Positions 36,461 to 43,345 of a stretch of 64,000 nucleotides of DNA are shown here, piece after piece. Made by a program: the position numbers and the translations under genes. Within the stretch, counting starts at the first letter, position 1. Each line of letters begins with the position of its first letter. The notes under the pieces were generated by a model that made no database searches, had not been told where the DNA came from, and was given only the letters and a program-made list of their open reading frames with translations. Source of the DNA: JBBREP01 sp036501845 (lineage in GTDB: Bacteria; Actinomycetota; Acidimicrobiia; IMCC26256; PALSA-610); NCBI GenBank assembly GCA_036501845.1, contig DASXZO010000036.1, positions 62,001-126,000 on the forward strand, written 5' to 3'.

Positions 36461-36528
36461 ATGGCATTCACGGTAATTCCCGCTCGCTCCGGCCGCCAAT
36501 CTCGACCGTGTGGGAACGTCGGACCGGG

Positions 36529-37311
36529 TCAGGGACCCAAGAACGTGGCCGCGGCATTGTGCGCGGTGATGCGGGCGGTGTCGGCAACTGCCTCGCCGCG
36601 CGCTGCCGCCAGGGCCGCCCCCACATCGACCACGTAGGCCGGCTGGTTGGCCTTGCCGCGGTGCGGCACCGGCGCGAGATACGGCGCGTCGGTCTCCACG
36701 AGCACGCGGTCGGCTGGCGTGCGCGCCGCGGCCGCGCGCAACTCGTCAGCGGCCTTGAACGACACGATGCCCGAGAATGACAACGAGCATCCGAGCTCGA
36801 GTGCGAGATCGGCTTCAGCCGGTCCACCGCTGAAGCAGTGCACCACGGTGCCGCGCGGCACACCGTGCTCACGCAGTGTCGCGAACGTCGCGTCCCACGC
36901 GTCGCGCGTGTGGATCACGAGCGGAAGGTCGAGCTCGTGCGCGAGCGCGATTTGGCGCGCGAACGCGTCGGTCTGCGCGTCGAGCGGCGAGTGCTCGTAG
37001 TAGAGATCGAAACCGGCTTCACCTATCCCGACGATGCGCGCATCGCGACCACCACGCGCGAGCGCGACGAGCTCGTCCCACTCCTCGTCGAGCTGGCTCG
37101 CCTCGTGTGGATGCAAACCGACAGTGGCGTACACGTCGTCGTAACGCGACGCGAGCGCGACCGCTTCACGCGATGTCGCGAGATCGGTACCGACACACAC
37201 CATCCAGTCGACTCCCGCGTCGCGCGCGGCCGCGACGAGCACGTCGGGATCGACACTCTCGCCGTGACGGCTCGGCTCGAGTTGCAGATGGCAGTGCGCG
37301 TCGACCCACAT
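36529..37311 (-). CDS. tatD: TatD family metal-dependent deoxyribonuclease
   Basis: 260 residues from the ATG at 37311. TIM-barrel hydrolase with 3'-5' exonuclease/AP activity in characterised members. Metal ligands in order: VDAHCHLQL (HxH), GIGEAGFDLYYEHSP (Glu), LPLVIHTRDAWD (His), VVHCFSGGPAEADL (His) and VLVETDAPYLAPVPHRGK (Asp). Family length. It lies 17 nt behind metG and about 190 nt before the Rpf-like gene, the metS-tatD-rpfB arrangement of mycobacteria. Confidence 0.93.
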   Translation of the reverse strand: MWVDAHCHLQLEPSRHGESVDPDVLVAAARDAGVDWMVCVGTDLATSREAVALASRYDDVYATVGLHPHEASQLDEEWDELVALARGGRDARIVGIGEAGFDLYYEHSPLDAQTDAFARQIALAHELDLPLVIHTRDAWDATFATLREHGVPRGTVVHCFSGGPAEADLALELGCSLSFSGIVSFKAADELRAAAARTPADRVLVETDAPYLAPVPHRGKANQPAYVVDVGAALAAARGEAVADTARITAHNAAATFLGP

Positions 37312-37327
37312 CCGATGACCGGCGCGG

Positions 37328-38863
37328 TCAGGCCGGCGCGTCCGCGCCGGCGTTGTCGAAACGCGGGAACAGTGCGGCACCCTTGGTGACCGTGGCGCCG
37401 TCGCGCAGCCGGCCCCACGACGCCGCCTCCGGGAGGAGCTGATCGCGCACGCTGCCGGTCTGGCCCAGGCGCGTCCAGAGCTCCTCGGTGGCCCGAGGAA
37501 TCGCGAACGCCGCCAGCACCGTGGCCACCCGCAGCGCCTCCAGGCAGTCGCCCAAGACGCCGCGAACGGCCTGGTCACCGGCCTTGTGGAGCTTCCAGGG
37601 CTCCGAGGCCTCGATGTAGGCGTTGGCCTCCCGGAGCACGTCCCACACCGCACCGAGACCGCCCGAGAAGTCGAGCTGATCCATGGCCGCGGCACAGCGC
37701 TCGTAGGCCGCGTCAACCGCGGCCCGCAGCGGTCCGTTGGCCCGTTCGATCGGCACCACACCGTCGCAGTAGTTGGTGACCATGTTGAGCACGCGGCTCG
37801 CGAGGTTTCCGTAGTTGTTCGCGAGGTCGGCGTTGTAGCGCGCGGCCATCGCCTCGTAGCTGAAGTCGCCGTCGGGGCCGAACCGCTGGTCGGCGAGGAA
37901 GTGATACCGGTAACCGTCGACGCCGAAGTCGGCCACGAGATCGGCCGGGAAGATCTGGTTGGCCTTCGTCTTGCTCATCTTCGCGCCGCCGACGAGCAGC
38001 CAGCCGTGAGCGAACACGTGCTGCGGCGGGTCGATACCGGCGGCCATCAACATCGCCGGCCAGAAGACCGCGTGGAAGCGCAGGATGTCCTTGCCCACGA
38101 GGTGGTAGTTCACCGGCCAGTAGCGCGCGAAACGTTCGGGATCGGTGCCGAGCCCCACCGCGGTGCAGTAGTTGATGAGCGCGTCGAACCACACATAGGT
38201 GACGTGCGCGTCGTCCCACGGCACCGGCACACCCCACGTGATCGACGTGCGGCTCATCGAGAAGTCGCGCAGGCCTTGGCGGATGAAGCCCTTCACCTCG
38301 TTCATGCGCGAGTCGGGCTGCACCGCATCGGGATGCGCGTCGTAGTAGTCGAGGAGGCGCTCACCGAAACGCGACAGCCGGAAGAAGTAGTTCTCCTCCA
38401 CCACATGTTCCACCGGCCGCTCGTGGATCGGGCAGAGGCCGTCGACGAGTTCGTCCTCGGTGTAATAGGCCTCACACGACACGCAGTAGAGGCCTTCGTA
38501 GGTGTCGAGCTCGATGTAGCCGTTGTCGCGAATACGGGTGAGGAGCTCCTGCACGGCCCGGTAGTGGCGGGGCTCGGTGGTGCGGATGAAGTCGTCGTAG
38601 GAGATGTCGAGCAGCTCCCACACCTCGCGAAAGCGAGCCGAGGTGCGGTCGGCCCACTCGAGCGGCGTGACCCCCTGGGCCTCGGCGGCCCGCTGGATCT
38701 TGAGCCCGTGCTCGTCGGTGCCGGTGAGGAAGAACACGTCGTCGCCGTGCTGGCGGCGCCACCGGGCCAGCGCGTCGGCCGCGATCGTGGTGTACGCCGT
38801 GCCGATGTGGGGCACGTCGTTCACGTAGTAGATCGGCGTCGTCACGAAGAAGGGCTGGGCCAC
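37328..38863 (-). CDS. metG: Methionyl-tRNA synthetase (short form without C-terminal tRNA-binding domain)
   Basis: 511 residues from the GTG at 38863; the frame extends upstream through rsmI antisense, which is not coding. Class I signatures: FFVTTPIYYVNDVPHIGTAY (HIGH-equivalent HIGT), FLTGTDEHGLKIQRAAE and KMSKTKANQIFPADL (KMSKS variant). A single zinc knuckle is formed by YCVSCEAYYTEDELVDGLCP with IHERP. There is no EMAP/Trbp111-like C-domain, as in mycobacterial MetS. Followed by tatD after 16 nt. Confidence 0.96.
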   Translation of the reverse strand: MAQPFFVTTPIYYVNDVPHIGTAYTTIAADALARWRRQHGDDVFFLTGTDEHGLKIQRAAEAQGVTPLEWADRTSARFREVWELLDISYDDFIRTTEPRHYRAVQELLTRIRDNGYIELDTYEGLYCVSCEAYYTEDELVDGLCPIHERPVEHVVEENYFFRLSRFGERLLDYYDAHPDAVQPDSRMNEVKGFIRQGLRDFSMSRTSITWGVPVPWDDAHVTYVWFDALINYCTAVGLGTDPERFARYWPVNYHLVGKDILRFHAVFWPAMLMAAGIDPPQHVFAHGWLLVGGAKMSKTKANQIFPADLVADFGVDGYRYHFLADQRFGPDGDFSYEAMAARYNADLANNYGNLASRVLNMVTNYCDGVVPIERANGPLRAAVDAAYERCAAAMDQLDFSGGLGAVWDVLREANAYIEASEPWKLHKAGDQAVRGVLGDCLEALRVATVLAAFAIPRATEELWTRLGQTGSVRDQLLPEAASWGRLRDGATVTKGAALFPRFDNAGADAPA

Positions 38864-38886
38864 AGGATCATTCTCGCGTGCCGCGA

Positions 38887-39831
38887 TCAGCGGGCCGGTC
38901 TGCGTTTCGACATGGCCACCGCGCGGTCGTAGGCGGCGCGCCGGTCGAGCCCGAATTCCACGTGCACGGCATCGGCCACATCCCGCACTCGGAGGCCGGC
39001 CGCCACCAGCTCCGCAATCCGGGCATCGACGGTTGCCTCGTCGGCCACGACGGCTTCGGCGTCGCTTCGCCCGCCGACCACCACCACGCATTCGCCTCGG
39101 GTTTCGATCACGGCCGACTCCATCATCGCGATCAGCTCGTCGACGCTGCCGCGATACGCCGACTCGTGCAGCTTCGTGAGCTCGCGCAGCACCGCGGCCG
39201 GCCGCTCCCCACCGACTACGTCGCGTAGGTCGGCGAGCGTGGCCGCGAGCCGGTTCGCGGTCTCGAACAGCACGGTCGTGTGCCCGGCGTCGGCGACCGA
39301 TTGGAGCTGCTCACGGCGGGCCCGGCCCTTGCGTTCGAGAAAGCCGAGGAAGGTGAACGGCTGGGTCGGCAGCGCCGAGAGCACAAGCGCGGTGACCACG
39401 GCGCTGGGCCCGGGAACGCACTCCACCGTCACGCCTGCGTCGGCACACGCGCGCACGATTCGTTCGCCGGGGTCACTGATGCCCGGCATGCCTGCGTCGC
39501 TCACGTAGGCAACGCGCGCGCCACTGGCGATCTGCTCGACCACCGCCGCCGACAACTCCGCCTCGTTGTGCCGGTGCAACGTGCGGAGGCGATCGCGCGC
39601 CGGGATGTCGCAATGCGAAAGGAGCGCGCGAGTACGCCGTGTGTCCTCGGCGTAGATGACGTCGGCGTCGCGCAACGCCTCGACCGCGCGTGGGCTGAGA
39701 TCGCCGAGATTGCCAATCGGCGTGCCTACGAGGACGAGCGCTCCGCTGTCGCTGAGCTCGTCCTCGCACGGCCGTTCTTCACCCCCGCTCGCCTTCGGCT
39801 CGCGCCCCGAAGGGCTCCTGGGGCTAGGCAC
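38887..39831 (-). CDS. rsmI: 16S rRNA (cytidine1402-2'-O)-methyltransferase
   Basis: 314 residues; the GTG at 39831 overlaps the DUF192 stop by 8 nt and no other start exists before the conserved core, so about 30 non-conserved residues precede it. SPOUT-unrelated, tetrapyrrole-methylase-fold enzyme: GALVLVGTPIGNLGDLSPRA, IYAEDTRRTRALLSH, ARVAYVSDAGMPGISDPGER, VPGPSAVVTALVLSALPTQP and FLGFLERKGRARRE. It modifies C1402 in the decoding centre. Reads leftward toward metG. Confidence 0.93.
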   Translation of the reverse strand: MPSPRSPSGREPKASGGEERPCEDELSDSGALVLVGTPIGNLGDLSPRAVEALRDADVIYAEDTRRTRALLSHCDIPARDRLRTLHRHNEAELSAAVVEQIASGARVAYVSDAGMPGISDPGERIVRACADAGVTVECVPGPSAVVTALVLSALPTQPFTFLGFLERKGRARREQLQSVADAGHTTVLFETANRLAATLADLRDVVGGERPAAVLRELTKLHESAYRGSVDELIAMMESAVIETRGECVVVVGGRSDAEAVVADEATVDARIAELVAAGLRVRDVADAVHVEFGLDRRAAYDRAVAMSKRRPAR

Positions 39832-40153
39832 GCACCTCGACCTCGTCCCCCACGCGCAGACCCCAGCGGTCGAGACAACCCGCTTGGCCCTCGATCACGA
39901 ACGCCGCGCGGCGCACCACCTTCGACACCCGGCGGGGGCGCAGCGTGGCCGTGTACACCACTCGGCCCGACCGGTCGCAGAACGCCACGTCGATCGGGAA
40001 GCGCATGCCGAACGTGTGCACACTGCGGCAGCCCTGCAACACGAAGGCGCCCTCCACCGCGTCGCGTCCGGTCAGTCCGCGGCGCTTGGCGCGGCGCGAT
40101 CGAGCGAGCTCGGCCGCCGCCAACACGTCGTCACCTCGAACAAGCCATGCCAC
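39824..40153 (-). CDS. DUF192 family protein
   Basis: 109 residues from the GTG at 40153, which yields the common start VAWLVRGDDVLAAAELARSR; a TTG at 40186 is an alternative. DUF192 proteins are small beta-barrel proteins of unknown function, often secreted elsewhere but cytoplasmic here (no signal peptide). Conserved features: RSRRAKRRGLTGRDAVEGAF, HTFGMRFPIDVAFCDRSGRV and a C-terminal AGCLDRWGLRVGDEVEV. Coupled to rsmI by an 8-nt overlap. Confidence 0.85.
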   Translation of the reverse strand: MAWLVRGDDVLAAAELARSRRAKRRGLTGRDAVEGAFVLQGCRSVHTFGMRFPIDVAFCDRSGRVVYTATLRPRRVSKVVRRAAFVIEGQAGCLDRWGLRVGDEVEVRA

Positions 40154-40211
40154 CGGAGCGAGCTCCCATCGACTGCCGCTCGGCAACGTAGCGAAGAGCG
40201 CGCGGTCGCTT

Positions 40212-41354
40212 TCAGTCGTCGCCAGGGTTGTCCGCGCCGAGTGCCGGTGGCCGGCGACGCACGGTCGCAGGCGTGCGCGCGAGGCGCAGCGGCGAGCGGA
40301 TCGACGGGAACACGCCCGCGTCGTCATGCAGCTCCACCACCGGCTCGACGCCGAGCGCGGTGGCGAGTTCCACCGCCTCGGCGACGCTGTTGATCCCGCC
40401 GGCAGGCACTCCGGCTCGCGTCAGCTCGGGTACCCAGTGCGCGCGAGGTCGGGCCACGAACGCGGCGCGCAGCACCGGGTCGAGCTCGTCACGGTGCGCC
40501 ACCCGCGCGCCGTTGGTGGCGAAGCGATCATCGGCCGCGAGGTCAGGTCGTTCGAGCACGCTGGCGATCGCCGCGAATTGGCGGTCGTTGCCGCACGCCA
40601 CGATGAAGTCGCCGTCGGCAGCCGGGTACACGCCATAGGGAACGATCGACGGATGATCGTTGCCGAGGCGCGTCGGGTTCTGGCCGGCGAGGAGATAGCC
40701 GCTCATCTGGTTCACGAGCGCGGCGAGCGCGCAGTCGAGCAGCGACACCTCGAGGTGCTGCCCGCGACCGCTGCGCTCACGCTCCTGCAACGCGGCGAGC
40801 ACACCAATGGTGACGTACAGCGAGCAGAGCACGTCGACCGCGGCGACACCGACCTTGGTGGGTGGGCCGTCGGCGTCGCCGGTGATACTCATCAAGCCGC
40901 TCGCGCCTTGCACGAGCAGGTCGTAGCCGGGCAGCTCCCGCGCCGCCGGCGTGGAGCCGAAGCCAGTGATCGTGCACACCACGAGACGCGGGTGGCGCGC
41001 CACGAGGTCGGCGGGATCCATCCCCCAACGCGCCATCGTTCCAGGCTTGAAGTTCTCGACGAGCACGTCGGCGCCGTCGAGCATCGCAAGGATCGGCGCG
41101 CGGCCTTCGGGCGTCGTGAGGTCGGCAGTGATGGATCGCTTGTTGCGGTTCGTCGCCTGGAAGTAGGTGCTGGTGCCGTCCACGAACGGCGGTCCCCAGG
41201 TGCGCGTGTCGTCACCGACGTGAGGACGCTCGATCTTGACGACGTCGGCTCCAAGATCGCCGAGGATCATCGTGGCGTGCGGGCCGGCGAGCACTCGTGA
41301 CAGATCGACCACGGTGATGCCATCCAGCGCACCAGGAGTGGGCGCCTCGGCCAT
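40212..41354 (-). CDS. CaiB/BaiF family (class III) CoA-transferase
   Basis: 380 residues. Moves CoA between carboxylic acids through an Asp-acyl intermediate. N-terminal LDGITVVDLSRVLAGPHATM and ILGDLGADVVKIERPHVGDD are family hallmarks; FKPGTMARWGMDPADLVARH follows; the catalytic Asp lies in ELPGYDLLVQGASGLMSITG. The C-terminal WVPELTRAGVPAGGINSVAE is also typical. Acceptor unknown; may serve the acyl-CoA catabolic genes elsewhere in the window. It stands alone, with the 346-nt gap to surE upstream. Confidence 0.9.
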   Translation of the reverse strand: MAEAPTPGALDGITVVDLSRVLAGPHATMILGDLGADVVKIERPHVGDDTRTWGPPFVDGTSTYFQATNRNKRSITADLTTPEGRAPILAMLDGADVLVENFKPGTMARWGMDPADLVARHPRLVVCTITGFGSTPAARELPGYDLLVQGASGLMSITGDADGPPTKVGVAAVDVLCSLYVTIGVLAALQERERSGRGQHLEVSLLDCALAALVNQMSGYLLAGQNPTRLGNDHPSIVPYGVYPAADGDFIVACGNDRQFAAIASVLERPDLAADDRFATNGARVAHRDELDPVLRAAFVARPRAHWVPELTRAGVPAGGINSVAEAVELATALGVEPVVELHDDAGVFPSIRSPLRLARTPATVRRRPPALGADNPGDD

Positions 41355-41616
41355 CGCGGTAGTTCAGCATGCGAGCCGACGTGCTGCGGGCTCCTCGCCC
41401 AGGAGGCCCGCAGCCGCGTCGTTCAACTCGAGCTTGGCCCCACGCTGCGACGCGATGCGGGGGGAGACGCCGCGATGCGCAGGGCCATGCGGAGATCTTG
41501 CCCCGGGCACGTAACGGGTGCGTGACCTGGCGGCGAACAACACGTGTCGCTCACACGACGTCTCGACCGCGCCGTGTGGCTCGGCGCGAGACTCGCTGAG
41601 ACGAGTGTTGTGGAAG
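41355..41616. other. Non-coding gap between the CoA-transferase and surE, with one hairpin
   Basis: No frame here has coding-like GC3 or family-like sequence. A strong imperfect hairpin GCTGCGGGCTCCT (41383-41395) / AGGAGGCCCGCAGC (41401-41414) lies 29 nt upstream of the CoA-transferase start. The right end merges into the 84-nt dispersed repeat. Confidence 0.5.
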
Positions 41617-41700
41617 GGGCGCGGCGAGCGGAGCAGCCCGGGAGCGACGAAGGAGTGACCCGGGTGCGCAGTGAGCTCGCCGCCGAGCGCAGCGAGGCAA
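41617..41700 (+). repeat. 84-nt dispersed repeat, copy 1 (immediately upstream of surE)
   Basis: Aligned without gaps to 55478-55561 with 77 of 84 bases identical. It starts GGGCGCGGCGA and ends GAGCGCAGCGAGGC(A/C)A directly before an ATG in both copies. The GCGAGG near the end acts as a ribosome-binding site for surE here. Shared upstream of two unrelated genes. Confidence 0.85.
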
Positions 41701-42576
41701 ATGGACATGCGCATTTTGATCACCAATGACGACGGGATCGAGTCGGAGGGGCTGCACGTGTTGGCCCGCGCGATCGCCAAGGCCGGGCACGACACGGTGG
41801 TCGTGGCACCCAACTCCGACCGCAGCGGGGTGGGCGCAGCGCTCGGTCTCGTACACGCTGACCAGCACCTCGACGCCCGTCGGGTGGAGGTCGTCGATCT
41901 CGACGTGCCCGCCTACGCGCTCGACGGTCCTCCGGGAATGTGTGTGGTTGCCGCCCGCCTCGGGGCGTTCGGCGATCCGCCCGAGCTCGTCGTGTCGGGC
42001 ATCAATGCCGGCCTCAACACCGGACGGTCGATCCTGCACTCCGGAACGGTGGGTGCCTGCCTCACCGCGCAGAACTTCGGCATCTCCGGGCTCGCGGTGA
42101 GCGTCGACGCCGATCGCGAGACCGGGCAGTGGCCGTGGACGATCGCGGCCGACCTCGCGGTGGATGTGCTCGATCGTTTCGCCGACGCACCGCCGCGCAC
42201 GGTGATCAATCTCAACGTGCCCGGGCGCGCGCCGGTGCTCGGCGTGCGCTGGGCGCGCCTCGCCGCGTTCGGCGCGGCGCGCGCCGCAGTCGCCGAGACT
42301 CTTGACGGACGGCTGCAATTCGAGTTGCAGGCCACCGGCGCCACGCCCGCGCCCGACTCCGACCAGGGAGTGGTGGAAGCCGGCTACGCGTCGATCACCA
42401 CGATCATCGGCATCGCCGAGGCCTGGCCACCCGAGCTCGAAGGACCGACCACTGTGGAGGCACGCGTCGTGCCCGGCGCGCCGTTCGAAGCCGTGCACAC
42501 CCTCCCCGACGCCTCACTCCCCCGCTGGCTCCACCGCCCCCTCGCCGCCGCGAACCCGGTGGTCCCATCAGAATGA
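41701..42576 (+). CDS. surE: 5'-nucleotidase SurE (nucleoside monophosphate / survival protein)
   Basis: 291 residues; ATG 41701 has GCGAGG 4-5 nt upstream (an ATG at 41707 is possible). SurE is a metal-dependent phosphatase acting on nucleoside monophosphates and short polyphosphate. Motifs: MRILITNDDGIESEGLHVLA (metal Asp-Asp), VVVAPNSDRSGVGAAL (Ser), LDGPPGMCVVAARL and LVVSGINAGLNTGRSILHSG (Asn). It is somewhat longer than E. coli SurE at the C-terminus. The stop codon lies inside a large bidirectional hairpin shared with kdpE. Confidence 0.93.
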   Translation: MDMRILITNDDGIESEGLHVLARAIAKAGHDTVVVAPNSDRSGVGAALGLVHADQHLDARRVEVVDLDVPAYALDGPPGMCVVAARLGAFGDPPELVVSGINAGLNTGRSILHSGTVGACLTAQNFGISGLAVSVDADRETGQWPWTIAADLAVDVLDRFADAPPRTVINLNVPGRAPVLGVRWARLAAFGAARAAVAETLDGRLQFELQATGATPAPDSDQGVVEAGYASITTIIGIAEAWPPELEGPTTVEARVVPGAPFEAVHTLPDASLPRWLHRPLAAANPVVPSE

Positions 42577-42603
42577 CGATTTCGTCATCGTGATGGGACC
42601 ACC
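42558..42603. terminator. Bidirectional terminator hairpin between surE and kdpE
   Basis: GGTGGTCCCATCA (42558-42570) pairs perfectly with TGATGGGACCACC (42591-42603); inside, ATGACGA pairs with TCGTCAT around TT. Only two short mismatched joints break a 20-bp palindrome. The surE stop codon is inside the left half. Confidence 0.8.
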
Positions 42604-42630
42604 GAGCGCTCGGCTCGCGGTGCGGGCGCG

Positions 42631-43329
42631 TCAGCCGAGACCGGCGGAGAGGAAGCGGTAGCCCATCCCGGGCTCGGTCACGAAGTACTTGGGGCGTGAC
42701 GGCTCCGGTTCGAGCTTGCGGCGCAACGCGGCGAGGTACACGCGCAGATACTCGGTCTGGGTCTCGTAGCCAGGGCCCCATACCTCCTGCAGCAGCATCT
42801 TCTGGCTGACGAGGCGGCCCTCGTTGCGCACGAGCACCTCGAGCACGTGCCACTCGGTGGGCGTGAGGCGCACCGCCGCGCCGTCGCCGCGCTGCACCTG
42901 TTTTGCTGCGAGGTCCACGACGAAATCCGCGGTGGCGATCGTCGGTTCGTCGTGACCGTCACTCGCCCGCCGCAACGCCGCCCGCACGCGCGCGAGGAGC
43001 TCGTCCATGCCGAACGGCTTGGTCACGTAGTCGTCGGCGCCGAGGTCGAGCGCCGCCACCTTCACGCGTTCCTCGTCGCGCGCCGACAGCACCACCACCG
43101 GCACCTTGCTCCAGCCCCGCAATGCTTCGAGCACGCGCACACCGTCGAGATCGGGAAGGCCGAGATCGAGCACGACGAGATCAGGGTGGGCACGCGCGGC
43201 CTGTTCGAGCCCCTTCGCACCGTCGGCCGCCACCACCACCTCGTAGCCGCGCGCTTCCAGGCTGATGCCGAGCGCGCGTGCGAAACGCTCCTCGTCGTCG
43301 ACCACGAGGATCTTGGTGGTCACCTCCAC
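42631..43329 (-). CDS. kdpE: KdpE response regulator (OmpR family)
   Basis: 232 residues, GTG start. Receiver domain: DDE near the N-terminus (ILVVDDEER), phospho-acceptor Asp55 in LVVLDLGLPDLDG, and Lys104 in DDYVTKPFG. The C-terminal OmpR-type winged helix has VRLTPTEWHVLEVLVRNEGR, LLQEVWGPGY and YLRVYLAALRRKLEPEPSRP. Activated by KdpD at low potassium or high osmolarity to switch on kdpFABC. Gene order here is kdpF-A-B-C-D-E, all leftward; kdpE starts 16 nt after the kdpD stop. Confidence 0.96.
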   Translation of the reverse strand: MEVTTKILVVDDEERFARALGISLEARGYEVVVAADGAKGLEQAARAHPDLVVLDLGLPDLDGVRVLEALRGWSKVPVVVLSARDEERVKVAALDLGADDYVTKPFGMDELLARVRAALRRASDGHDEPTIATADFVVDLAAKQVQRGDGAAVRLTPTEWHVLEVLVRNEGRLVSQKMLLQEVWGPGYETQTEYLRVYLAALRRKLEPEPSRPKYFVTEPGMGYRFLSAGLG

Positions 43330-43345
43330 CCCCGCTCGCAGGGAC

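Noticed and set aside
41364..41813. 149-codon minus-strand frame across the surE start
   Set aside because: It owes its opening to the 84-nt repeat (a similar peptide appears at the second copy) and runs antisense into surE; no other coding signal.
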